Below, piece after piece: positions 1 through 11,714 of a stretch of 64,000 nt of DNA; the stretch's first letter is position 1, and every line of letters starts with the position of its first letter. The translations under genes and the position numbers were made by a program. The DNA comes from Botrytis cinerea B05.10 (Eukaryota > Ascomycota > Leotiomycetes > Helotiales > Sclerotiniaceae). A model generated the notes under the pieces. That model saw only the letters and a list, made by a program, of their open reading frames with translations, searched no databases and was not told where the DNA came from. Location of the stretch: contig NC_037320.1 of the NCBI RefSeq assembly GCF_000143535.2, positions 1,612,001-1,676,000 on the forward strand, in the 5' to 3' direction.

Positions 1-1080
1 TTGATTTGTAGAGCAGAGGCTGGGCGACCATCCAAGGGTCGACCACGATCGGAATCGTTCGTGCTTTCTTGCTGGGGTTCCTCCCAAATCTGTTCACCAG
101 TAAAGCTGCCTTTGATTTCGCCGCTAATGTTTCTCTTGCCGCCACCGCTCAATCTTTTTCCATTCTGTGGTCGGCTAATACTGCCGTAAGTTTTGGTAGC
201 GTGTTGAGCCATTGCATCTCGACCGGTATCTAGGGATCCACTTAACGTTGGTTCTGAAGTAACACTGTTCTTCAATGGGGAGGAAGGCCTTGAAGTTACG
301 GGTTTATTTGCTCCTTCTTCGTCGCTCCCAATCGAGTCCTTTCTTGGAACTGCATCTCTGGCAAGCTCCGTAGCCACAACAGGCCCACCGATTCGTCCAA
401 CACTCTGAGTCCTTGCACGCGCATAACTGTTCTTCCTCAAATGGTCTTTATATCGATACGGCGCATCAGGATTTTTGAACTTGTCCCCAAACCCAAACTG
501 GTGCGTGTAGACCAACTCGGATGCTTCCTCTTGCGCAGCTTTATGGATCCGCACCTCGTCGTCGTGCTCTCCTTTTATATCCATATCCTCCATCGCCTCT
601 CGCAGAGACGCTGCCTCCTCCTTTTCCATCCATCTCAGACCTCGTTCGATATATGTAGCACTGGGGACAACTTCGGAAGGTTTGAGAGGAAGCTCTTGAG
701 ATGGCGGTTGAACAAGTGATCGCCCTGCTCTAGAGCTGACCGAAGAATATGATCCAACGGAATTTCGAGTTGGTCTGCGAGAAAATGAACTTCCGGGCCG
801 CGGTTGAGGATCGACAGAAGCTGGGGTCTCTGGTGGGGCATTCGTCTGCGGGGTGATCGCTGATGATACCGATGATATCGAATTGGACTGTCGCCGTTTA
901 CTCGGAGGGGGAGGCCTTGCGCCACTCGGGCGAGCCACACGATTGTTTCTTAAATCTGCCAAGTAGTCCGCTGTCGACGGTCAGTAAGAAGCAAGATCAT
1001 TTCTCAAGGCCTTGAGCTTTGCCTGTAACTACAAACAAAAGAGAAGATAGACCGAGCTCACCAAATTGATCGTTTGACAT
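1..1080 (-). CDS. Unknown low-complexity protein, 5' part (runs off left edge)
   Basis: I do not recognise the family. The frame reads from an ATG at 1080 (exon 1, 1080-1062), across an intron at 1061-971 (GTGAGC donor, GACAG acceptor), then stays open from 970 to position 1, about 329 codons without a stop. The N-terminus is MSNDQFADYLADLRNNR, followed by a Ser/Pro/Arg-rich disordered stretch. A more ordered, charged segment around residues 125-205 includes ERGLRWMEKEEAASL and HQFGFGDKFKNPDAPYRYKD, then HLRKNSYARARTQSVGR. Another low-complexity tail follows. The charged middle looks conserved-type; the rest looks disordered and phosphorylatable. No transmembrane segment or enzyme motif is visible. 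The gene diverges from the MFS carrier at 2834. The open frame and clean splice sites support a real gene; the function is unknown and the 3' end lies outside the window. Confidence 0.7.
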
Positions 1081-2833
1081 ATATGACGGCCCCGGAGGAG
1101 TGACACTATGGTCAGTTGGCTCCTTAGATTTCCCTCTGAGTAACATTGCAAAAATGAGAAGTTGAAGAAAGTTGGTTCAAAAAAATATAGTTTGGCAGAG
1201 AAGCTTTAAGTATCGATGGCAGTGTAGCGAGGATTTGTTGGCGGTGTGTTGCGTCAGAGTTTCTATCCAATGTGGAAGTTCCAAGTATCTGTGATAATGT
1301 TTGAGATATAATTCGAGGCTCGAGGCGTGATTCGTGCGTATTGCTTAGGATATCGTGGATAGAAGTGGATGATGATGAATTATGGAGGGGAAAGTAAAAA
1401 GGAATACAATGTTTATCCGCCGAAGGGACTGTAAAGAGAGACACGCAATAATAACAACAACAACAATAGGAACGTATACTTTTTATAGGTTTGTGATTTT
1501 GATAAAGTTGATGGTAACAAGGAGTGAATCAAGTATAACTTTGTATCCTTCAAACAGTCAATGTTTTTCTTATACAAATCACACAGTACAACCTACCTGT
1601 GGAGGTTGGTGCTATTGCTATCGCGCCGAAGTCAATAATCGGCTGAAGGCTAAATCAGTCGTCGCAGCAACAACCTTCTCTTGGTTTTGAGCCTCCAAAA
1701 TGTACCTAGGCGTTGGATCGGATCTCAATTATGGGGACATGATTTCCCAAAGCAAAACCTTATGAAAGATACTTTATGTGCTCGAATCCTTCTTCCTCTC
1801 CCTCTCCCTCTCCCTCGTCTTCTGGAGCGTTGGAAGTGTCGATTGATTTCCTCGTCTTCATCTTTATGGTATGGACCCAATGAATGGAGAATTTTCCGAT
1901 GGTACGATAGGTGCTGCACACTTTGAAAACGCATTCAGAACAGCGAATACGACAAGGGGGAAAGGCGATTAGTAATACCGGTGCGAGCGAATGGGATGCT
2001 CTCAAAGAGTCGTCGCAGACTGTGAAAGTGGCAGATTAGATAAGCGAAGCAAGGTATTGGCGGGTCATGCTACACCGCTTCTATCTTGCCACCAATAGAG
2101 GCATTCTGCCCGGACAGCCCGATCCTGGCCCACGAAAGCGGTGTAAGATGGCTATTCAATATACCTTCGTGCTGCTTGTTTCCGCCGGCAGCTTTCCATT
2201 TCTCCTCTCGATCCTTTTCTTTTCTGCTCCCCTTTCCCCTTTTCCCCCTTTCTTACACCTTCTCCATCTTCTCCATCTTCCTCTTCTGCAACGTGTGCCA
2301 TCTATCCAATGCACACCCATCATCTCTAACATCACTGTTTATCAGCCTCTTTGCACCAAACCCAGCACGTTCGGGCAGGTATCCACAGTCGACATGGCCA
2401 AGCAAATTGATTGGCACCGAATGATACGGACGGATTCTCGGCTTCGATTACTAGCTGTTATTACTACTGGAGAAGGATTCTTCGTTTCTTATTCCCGCTT
2501 CTATACCCATACCGAGCCACGCCCAAGTGAAAATGCGAGGGAATAATAGCATTGTTAGCTTCGCGGGGAAGAAATGCTCAGGTAAGAAAAAGCATTTTGT
2601 GACTAAAACTTTCGCGCCCTTCACAATCATATTGATGCGCCGGTCCGGTGAGTGAGAGGGTCATTGCCTTCTTCAAATACAGAGATTCCTTAGCATTTCC
2701 TTTGGACCTCTCTTCATGGATTTGCCTCTAATCTGTACTTTTTTCCTTTCTCCGTGTATATCTTATCTATCCTCCTTTCGATTAATTTCTTCCCCTCTGT
2801 ATCTATCTTCAAGGATACATCTTTCTATATGAG
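1081..2833. other. Divergent intergenic region, no gene
   Basis: This 1.75 kb lies between the divergent starts at 1080 (minus) and 2834 (plus). It contains pyrimidine-rich tracts, notably a CCCTCT-type run near 1790-1815 and CT-rich stretches at 2190-2290, typical of fungal promoters and leaders. Open frames at 1382-1690 and 2067-2546 have low-complexity, non-protein-like composition and no family resemblance. Confidence 0.6.
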
Positions 2834-4420
2834 ATGAGTGCCATCAACAATGAGCGGTCAGGACGAGATGACAACAACGAAATGGACATTGCGAATGTGG
2901 TGGAGAATGTGGGCAAAGATATGAGGGGCCCATCTGAAGATCGAGGGCCTTACACCGATGACCCAAAAGGGATTGAGGACTCGAACCCAGTGGATGTACC
3001 TCCTGATGGCGGATACGGCTGGGTTTGTGTCGCATGCGTATTTCTGATCAATGGGCATACTTGGGGAGTCAATAGTGTCAGTGAGCAAGCTTTTCAAGCC
3101 TTTCGTTGCTAATCAATCTATTAGTCTTATGGTGTTTTCCTCGCTCACTACCTTGCGAGTGATACTTTTCCTGGCGCAACTTCCCTTGAATATGCGTTCG
3201 TTGGCGGTTTGTCCATTTCTTTAGCCCTCCTCACCGCACCGGTAGCCACGAGCTGTACGCGCAAATTCGGAACACAATCAACTTTAGCCATCGGTATTGT
3301 ACTCGAAACAGCGGGGCTTCTTGGGGCTTCTTTTGCATATGAGATATGGCACCTATTCCTATCCCAAGGTGTCGCTTTTGGGTTCGGTATGGGGTTCCTC
3401 TTCGTAGGTAGCGTTGGAGTAGTTCCACAATGGTTCTCGAAACGTCGATCTTTAGCCAATGGCATTTCGGCAGCTGGAAGTGGGCTGGGAGGGCTGATAT
3501 ATTCCTTGGGGACAAATGCAATGATTCAATCCATTGGACTCGGTTGGGCTTTCCGAGTATTGGCTATTTTGGCTTGCGTAGTAAACACTGTCTGCACAAT
3601 TCTGGTCAGGGATCGAAACCATGCGATTGGATCTGTCCAGAAAGCTTTTGACTTACGACTGTTCAAGAAGCCTGAATTTTTCCTTTTACTTGGATGGGGA
3701 TTCTTCAGTATGCTTGCATATATCGTTCTTCTCTTCTCCCTACCTAATTACGCGAGGAGTATTGGTCTTTCAGCCAAGCAAGGTTCGGTTATCGGTGCTA
3801 TCCTAAATCTTGGTCAAGGTCTTGGTCGGCCATTTGTAGGAGCATTTTCAGATGCAACTGGGCGAATCAACATGGCAGGCACGTGTACCTTCCTAGCAGG
3901 GCTTTTCTGTCTCGTCATTTGGATCTTCGCTAAATCATACGGAGTTCTCATATTTTTCGCTCTTATTGTAGGAACTGTCTCGGGCACGTTTTGGGCTACT
4001 GTTGCCCCAGTAGGTGCAGAAGTAGTCGGTCTCAAAGTCCTTCCTTCGGCACTATCCATCATCTGGCTAGTGCTTGTGATACCTTGCACTTTTTCTGAGC
4101 CAATTGGGCTAAAGCTGAGAGCTTCATCTGGGGATATATACCTACACGCACAGATCTACGCAGGATGTATGTATATAGGCGCTGCACTGTGCATGTGGGG
4201 TCTGAGGGCTTGGAAGATCAAGGAACTGGAGAGCTTAAGAGAGGGTGAAAGAGAGAAAGAAATAAGGAATGACGATGAGGTAAGGAGGGAAAGAGAAAGG
4301 GAACAGGGAGAAGAGAAAGAATCTGAAGAGGGTGCCAATGTTCCGATGAGAAGGCAGATGACAAGAACGGAGAGTGTGAAGCGAGCCACAAAGGGGCTCT
4401 GGGCTTTACAGAGAGTTTAG
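2834..4420 (+). CDS. MFS monocarboxylate-transporter-like (MCT/MCH) carrier
   Basis: Predicted plasma-membrane carrier of the monocarboxylate porter branch of the major facilitator superfamily. Fungal members (Mch1-5) do not all move monocarboxylates; Mch5 takes up riboflavin. Two exons, 2834-3076 and 3125-4420, flank a 48-nt intron (GTCAGT donor, GCTAATC branch, TTAG acceptor), giving 512 aa. The joined frame reads WGVNSSYGVFLAHYL, which fixes the splice. The N-terminal 55 residues are polar and acidic. The MCT signature DGGYGWV opens the first transmembrane helix, and about 12 hydrophobic segments follow, with the central RRSLANGISAAGSGLGG loop typical of the family. The last 70 residues are a very charged Glu/Arg cytosolic tail. 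The family call is secure; the substrate cannot be told from sequence. Confidence 0.9.
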
Positions 4421-5404
4421 AGAAATGATATGATACCCCGGTATGTTCAAGCTAGACGGCAGAGAGGAGACATACATATATACACATATACATATACACA
4501 TGCATGTAATTGTACATAAATCTTCGGCGATTAAGATCTTTTTCATTATTAAATTAATATAGATGTGATCTTTCATGGTATTTGAGATGTGTCCAATACT
4601 AATGGAGAAGAACGGCCAAAGAGGATATTGAGAAGGCTGTCTCAAGGATGCTCGTTATTATTGTATATGTGAACAACGAGGGTTTGGTATGGTATGGTAG
4701 GAAGGAATTATCACATGTAAATAATTGATGATTACCTAACTGATTCTGATTCAAGTCTAGTGCGGAAACACACCTTCCTGATTGTTGAGATTATGCGGAA
4801 TGTTCCTGGGCCTAATAAGCGGGATGTTTTTTCAGGGTCTTCCTAGAGAGCACGAGACCGTATTTGGAAAATAACAGGAAATTCGCAATCCCCTCATCTT
4901 GTGTTAATCTTCTCCTTATTCACCATTTCATTTGATCCTTTCCTTTGGAACATTGTCTACCTACTTGTAATGCTTTAGAGGACCGAACAGAAAGTTTTTG
5001 AACCTCAATTGATTAACATTACATTGCTTTTCTCAAAACTACAGACAAGACAATCGCAAGCGGCGCACAAGTGTTCTTTGAGAGCACCCCTATTCCTCTT
5101 CATCTAGCCACCGTATACTGGCGATATTAATATATTGTAGAGTGTTCGGGATATCAAATCTACGCTACCTGCCGAAATTCAGCATCCATTTGTTCAACGT
5201 TGTTTTCTGTAGGTCAACCGCGTGGAAACGATATTCACCCCTCAGGGCTTCATAGTCCCATCATCTAAGACAAATCTAATCCGAGTGAGTCCATTTTGAA
5301 ATCCTGCCGTTCTGCAGATTATTAATAGATTTGAAACAGCATAAAGAGTCTGCATCGATTTGAATCCTTTCGCTTGCGGCCGGTTCCTTTCGTAAACAAA
5401 CACC
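4421..5404. other. Intergenic region
   Basis: About 1 kb between two plus-strand genes. It holds a short TACATATA/CACATATA-type simple repeat near 4470-4505, in the probable 3' UTR of the MFS gene. The rest should include the ethanolamine kinase promoter. No open frame here resembles a protein. Confidence 0.5.
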
Positions 5405-6805
5405 ATGGCCACAACATCAACGCCGAATACTTCTTCGATTGGCAAGATCCGCTTCATCCCTCTCTCATACAACTCCGCCGAGTCTCAAACATCAGCCCTA
5501 CGTCTAATCCTGACCCTGCGCCCCGAATGGGAGCAAAGTGATGGGAAAATCGAGTTCATACGATTTACAGATGGCATAACAAACACATTATTGAAGGTTA
5601 TTAACCAGAGACCTGGGCTCACCAAGGAGGAAATTGATAATGAGGCAGTTCTGCTGCGGGCATATGGTCAAGGAACCGATTTAATTATCGACCGAGAGCG
5701 TGAGACTCAGAATCACGAGTTACTTACGCAATACAATTTAGCACCAGCATTGCTAGCCCGGTTCAAGAATGGGATGCTCTATCGATTCATTAGAGGGGCG
5801 GTCACTAGTCCAGCAGACCTCAGACAGCAAAGAATTTGGCGTGGAGTAGCTAGACGATTGGCAGAGTGGCATGCGGTTGTTCCTTGTCTGGCGACAAATC
5901 ATGAGGTCCAACCAACAGAAATAAATGGTAGTGAACAATTTGCTTTTCCAGCTGCGTTAGGCAAGGTGGAGCCTGCCCTTCAATCTGCTATTGACAATGC
6001 CGCTCCTGGCAAGCCAGCCCCTAATGTCTGGACGGTGATGCAAAAATGGATATATGCACTTCCAGTGGGATCAGAGGTAGAAAAGACTCGACAGGCAACT
6101 TTGCAAAAGGAACTGACTCGTCTGGTTGCTGAGCTCAGTAACCGACCGGGTCTTGGTGAAAATAGCGTGAGTGACCTTCGTGAAACCCGATGCGATCATA
6201 ATTGTCTCTGGACGCAGAGTAGTGCTACCATAACAATGCAACTCCCGCTGTAACATCCTGCCGCCGAAAACCCTGCTGACATTTTCCAGCTCGTATTTGC
6301 CCACTGCGACCTTCTAAGTGGTAATGTTATCGTGCAACCACAACCCACTGGCACTACTACCCCCGCTGCAGTAGAAACAGTCAGTTTCATCGATTACGAG
6401 TATGCCACTCCTTCTCCAGCAGCTTTTGATATTGCCAATCATTTTGCGGAATGGGGAGGGTTTGATTGCGAACATCAATACATGCCCACACGCGCAGAAA
6501 GACTCGATTTCATTCGGGAATATATTCGAAACTACTTTGCTCAATTGAAGCAAACTTGCGATGAAGAAGCAGAGGTTCAGAAAATGTTTACCGAAGTGGA
6601 TGTATTCAGGGCGGTTCCAGGGTTCTATTGGGGGATTTGGGCATTGATCCAGGCCACAATATCTCAAATCGATTTTGATTATGCTGCATACGCAGAAATC
6701 AGACTGGGAGAATACTGGGCCTGGAGGGGAGAGAACGATGGCAGTCGAGCGGCTTCTGGCAAGGAAATGTCCTTGAGAGAGCGAAGATGGGCGCAGGACG
6801 CATAA
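5405..6805 (+). CDS. EKI1: Ethanolamine kinase
   Basis: Phosphorylates ethanolamine with ATP, the first step of the CDP-ethanolamine (Kennedy) branch to phosphatidylethanolamine; cytosolic. Two exons, 5405-6166 and 6290-6805, are joined across a 123-nt intron (GTGAGT donor, TTCCAG acceptor) to give 425 aa. The start is CACCATGG, a strong context. Family signs in order: FTDGITNTLLKVINQR (nucleotide-binding loop, residues ~57-72), LLRAYGQGTDLIIDRERE, ARFKNGMLYRFIRG, then the Brenner motif HCDLLSGN with catalytic Asp and Asn immediately after the splice junction, and IDYEYA supplying the Mg-binding Asp. The RAYGxGTD and FKNGxxYRFI blocks fit ethanolamine rather than choline kinase, from memory of the families. 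The C-terminus (GEYWAWRG) matches the usual end. Nothing appears broken. Confidence 0.92.
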
Positions 6806-9800
6806 TTATCTCCCAAAACTTGATGCACGGCATGCATATAGAATTTGCTTAGATCGACTTGCATATTTATGAGGCTTCAACGCCTAGTAGCGTGGCCCGG
6901 TAGGAACACTGGAGTCTTCAACGACAAAATTTTGAGATACCTAATAAAGTTAAAAGTTTCAAAAGTACATAGCTTGATTTTCACCAGCAGAGAAATGTTG
7001 ATTGTTGGAATATAGACACTTTCAAGTAAATACCGTGCTATCACCGCATCCTTTTTACAATTGGATTTACTGAACAGACTGGGAGGAAATGTCAAAAGCA
7101 AGCCAGTAGAAACAAGCTTAAATTGATGGGTATTATGGGATAAGCACGATGCTATGGTAACATTCGGGATCGGCCAGTACCTAGGCTCAAGCTCCAAATG
7201 TAGTATTGTACGCAAACGACGATTAATTAAGGGAAGGGCTTGATGGAAGAGGTAATATGAGTGTTTCATCGGTAACTGCCTCGTTTGATCCTAAAAAGTC
7301 CATCCTATATATTCAATACCGAGTCAGCCTTACAAGATGAGACAAGATCAGACAAGAATTCGTACTGTATGAATCGGGTTATGGATGTTTCGCCTCCCTT
7401 CGTCTTGATGAAGATGAAGGTTTGGTTTACGCCTCTCCATCATTCCCGTGTGTGGTAGCATTACGGTCTATCCGTTGGATCCACGGAGGAGGATGCCGCC
7501 ATGATTGCTCCGTGCTTGTGCCACACGGCTCATGATTCTACAAATCTATATTCATACATCATACATCCATCTAGCACCGGCCAGTGAGATGCACGGCCAC
7601 ATCCTCTCCTTAGGTTTACTAGTGGCACCATACATACCTATGCTCGAGCTATGCTTCCTGCACTGCCGGGGCTATCACTATGGTTGTCAACAGAGGAACA
7701 GAACCGGAGATTCGCTAGATTCAAATTGCAACAGCCAAAGTGATCTATATTTGGCGGCGAGACCTTTGCGTGGCGACTGCCCCATTCTGACAATTTACGG
7801 AACCCCGAACGTCTGCAGTCTGAATTGACAATCCTGTGTCGAGCATGGCAGTGACCGGTATATGCCAGATTCTAACCCTTAGCTCGACTTACCCTATTCG
7901 GATAACTGTAGCGAATCTCTAGATAGTGAAAAGATTGACCGTGTGTTGAGGGAATCGTAGAACTAGCAGCACTGCTAGAAAATCCAGACGTGGACTCGTG
8001 CGGCCAGAAAGTGTGCAGCTCATGCCCCAACAGAATTAAAGTGTTCAAAGGCTCAAGGGCGAGTGGATCTCAGGTGGAGAGCAGCCAGTAGTAGTTTTCG
8101 TATCGTGCTTACTCCTTTGCGATTAGCGCCAGGCAAACCTCTAAAATTCAAACTTTGATTTACTACCACCTTCTGGGCCGTGTACTTACTCGAGCAAAGG
8201 TAGCGCCCCGAAGCGTTACGCCGATTCTTACCATTGCGGAATCTTAATGGGGAACTACTTGTCTATTGTATGGCGGCTAATCCCGATTCTCTCCAGCCGA
8301 TGTTAAACTCTGTGCTAATCGTGGAATGGGCCATCGAGAAGTTGAAGGATTGCCAAGCACTGTAAACCAGTCCATGCCACAACTAAAGCGGTTCTCGAGT
8401 ACAGCAGCACACACCAGTAAGAAAGTAACGTTTGAGGGGCAAGCCGTTGGATTCTCAGCCCGAAGCAAAAGAAAGAGAAAAAATAAACGGAGTGATGTCC
8501 TATTTTGGGCTCTGACCTCAGAGTGCGTTTCAAACATTTGCGACGATGCACTTCGATAGATTACAACACTTATCTTATGTGACGTGTAATCTGCATGCTT
8601 ACCTACCTGGGCATATCAGCACTCGAAATCTATCAGAAACTTCTTCACTCTGTCCCACAATCTTACACGCTCCTCATTTAACAGCTTCAATTATAGACCG
8701 TTACCCCATATCTTCGACATCGCACTATCCTACTCCCGTCAAGGCAAGGCTGGTGGCTATTGCGCCTCTCGAGTCTGTCTTGGATATTTTCGGTGGCTTT
8801 GTGCGACAGCATGTCTTGCCTCACATTTTGATATCACTGCCATTGGAGATTGGAAGCAAAGATTGTTGTGTGCACGAATCCTAGGAATGCCATTTGGATG
8901 AGGCACATTCAGGTCTGGGTCCAGTTCCAGGAACCAGGGACAATCTAACGAAACATCTTCTAAAAATATCCGATGCAACATATAAATTCCTATTTGCTGG
9001 GTTACGAATTCGCGTGGCGACAACGTTAATTCGACGTCAATATCACCGTGAGCAATCAGCAAGAGCAATTAATACCAGATATCATTAATGGACCTGGGAC
9101 ACCCCGAGTACACACACCCGGATGTACGCCCTTGTAAGAATATAAGCCCGGATATAGCATGCTGTTCATTGTCTCCAGAATCTGACATTGTTCCATAAAA
9201 CTGGATGTTTATTTGTTGATCTGACCTCGAGGTGATGATGCCAATTCAATCCTAGCGCCTTGCCATAATTAGTAGGCTGTCAAATCAAGAACTGTCCCAT
9301 TCATGAGTCTCTGGATTGGATTAATTTAGCTCAATTTAGCTTCAAGCTGGTGATTAGTGTGCTAAGCAATGCTTTGATTGGCTCCGTCGGGTTCTGAAAG
9401 CCCTTCAAAGCTTTCCATGGAGCTGAGGCCCTTTGGACAAATCACCTCGAAGGATCACCGTACTTTTAGCCTTACGGAGGTTAACACATCAACTATACAG
9501 CCTAGGATCGTCGTCACGGTGCGAAAATAGCACGGCTTGAAGTGTTTGGATTTGCAGGATACGTAGCTAACAACAACTCTAACTGTATATTGAAGCTCCA
9601 AGTGCCTAATAGTGCAGCTAATCACTATAGATGCAGTTCTCATGATTCAACAGTCGATAGATCACAGGAATCCTCTGAAAGTTAGTCTGTTTGTACGACG
9701 CGTGCGACGAGACTGGGACAGGAATGATGGTTGACCAAAAAAAGACCTCTGAGAACAGACCTGGAGATAACGCTGAAGAGCCAGAGTAAGCAAACAAGCA

Positions 9801-10375
9801 GAGCAAAGTGTTGGTGCGCGGGTTCTTCCTTCATTCAAGAGTTCACGAGTTATTACTTTGTGTAAGCATGTATAAATTTTGAATTCGGCATTCTACAGAG
9901 CAGAGTCCAATGTACATACATACATGCTCTGTGGGACCAGTAGCTAGAGCTCGCATTCGCTTGTTTCCTTCAACGAATCATCGAGAATTGAGTTTCTAAA
10001 TTTCTCGCTTATGGTGAAACTAATCCTAGTCGAGTCAAATCTCAAGCGCATGGGAATATACACGCCCATCCCTGAAGACCATTAACGGGTGGAGTTTGTT
10101 GTTAAGAGCGGTGGCTTCCCCCACCTCTGGTCAAGATCGATCAGGGATAGTCCTAGAGATTCAAGGCTGAATGTTAGCACGATACCCATTCCTGAATTGG
10201 AGAGAGATGGATCCATGCGCCTAGGAGGCATATTTGGTAGGATGTAAATGCTAGTGATCAAGGATAAAATGATCTCACTGACTGCGGACCAGAAGGAATG
10301 ACTGATATAACTCACTTTCCTTCTTCATCCAAACCGTTTTTGTTATATATCATCTAGGCATCACCCAACACAACC
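6806..10375. other. 3.6-kb gene-poor interval
   Basis: No open frame in this interval has splice structure or family resemblance. Short frames at 6877-7269, 7505-7828 and 8546-8884 have random-looking composition. I saw no transposon terminal repeats, tRNA or clear tandem array. The right part must contain the promoter of the bZIP gene starting at 10376. Confidence 0.5.
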
Positions 10376-11714
10376 ATGGCCACCACTTTCACCTCCACCA
10401 TCCACGATTCTAGGCAATACTTTTATTCAACGACAATGGATTCTTCAGCGGATAAAGAAGAACGCAAGCGCGAGGTATATTGCTCTCCCATAGGCAGCTA
10501 CTACACCGAGACTAATAAAAAGTTACAGTACAATCGTCTTGCACAAAGAGAATTCCGTATGCACTCTGAGACTTACATTACGAGTTATTAAAAAAACTAA
10601 TCATGAGTTTACCAGGCCGAAGAAGAAAGGAACACCTCAAGAACCTCGAGCAAGCGCAAAAAGAACAGAGCTCGGAGCAATCTGAAGAGATTGAACGCTT
10701 GAGATATCAAAATGACGAACTTAGAAGAGAGAACGAAACTCTTCGGGCGCAACTATACGGTTCAACGTCACAAAGTCTCCTACTTCAACCAGTGGGACAA
10801 ATCCCTTCCGATCATCGACAATACTCTTTATCCCCATCTATTTCTGGCGCATCTATTTCAAATGCCGGTAGCCCCCCTGCTTCTCTAAGTTCAGACATGA
10901 TGTCGATGGGCTCAATACCAATGACATCCACGATGATCTCACCATCTACATATGCATATGCCGATTCGGCTGCTTTATCTTCTCAGCCATATATGGTACA
11001 TCAACCCGGGCTCCGTCCACATAACTCACAAAGCTCACCTGATACATCAGGATACACACGGAATGCTCGATCTGCAATGGGGCCTTCAAATTTTCAACAC
11101 CCCTCTCTAAGCGTCCCTCGAGCCAGCGGCAGTGGCAACGCTACCGACCAACAACCTAGGACATCTTCTTCAAGACAAAAGTTAGTAGCTTCTATGGACG
11201 ACACAGCTTATGGGTGGTATTAACGGTCTGAAGTGTCTTGATGGTTATGGTGCCTTACGATCGCAAGCAAGGTTGCATTCAAATCCGAGAACTCTTCCGT
11301 CCACTCCTTTCCGACCCCTCCATTGTGAACGGCTCTTCCCCGGACCGTCATCTCGCCCTTCTTCACTCCATGACTGACATGCTTCCTTCAACCCTGAAGC
11401 CGAATAAGTCACAACTCGAAAAAGCACACTATTACGCTATTGACATGATCGCTTCTCCTTCATTGCGACATCGACTGATGAATTTGACTGGAGATATAGT
11501 GCAAAGTTTTATACGGGACTTTGGGAGTTGTATTGGAGAGGCAGATGATGCGGGGCAAATCATCATATGGGGAGACGATCCTTACAACGAAACATCATGG
11601 GAAGTTTCGCAACCTTTGTTGGAGCGATGGGGCTGGTTACTCGGTCGAGATTTTGTGGATAGAAGCAATACATGGAGGGCACAACGAGGTGATCCCCCTC
11701 TACCTGAATGGTAA
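10376..11714 (+). CDS. bZIP transcription factor with DUF3425 C-terminal domain
   Basis: Nuclear DNA-binding regulator. Four exons fit the frame: 10376-10474, 10529-10556, 10616-11180 and 11234-11714, giving 390 aa. Introns are 53-59 nt with branch sites (GACTAAT, AACTAATC, ATTAACG); the last uses an AAG acceptor, required by phase. Joined exons 1-3 give the basic region RKREYNRLAQREFRRRRKE (NxxAQxxFR bZIP consensus), then a leucine-zipper-like heptad stretch (IERLRYQNDELRRENETLR). The centre, about residues 95-230, is Ser/Pro/Met-rich. The C-terminal 150 residues carry the fungal DUF3425 pattern, including the WEVSQPLLERWGWLLGRDF and NTWRAQRGDPPLPEW ends. DUF3425 bZIPs are common in ascomycetes, often unstudied. 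The target is unknown. Exon 2 is only 28 nt and encodes the core of the basic region. Confidence 0.88.

Noticed and set aside
2067..2546. 159-codon plus-strand frame upstream of the MFS gene
   Set aside because: Driven by a CT-rich tract; an overlapping second frame is equally open; no family likeness.
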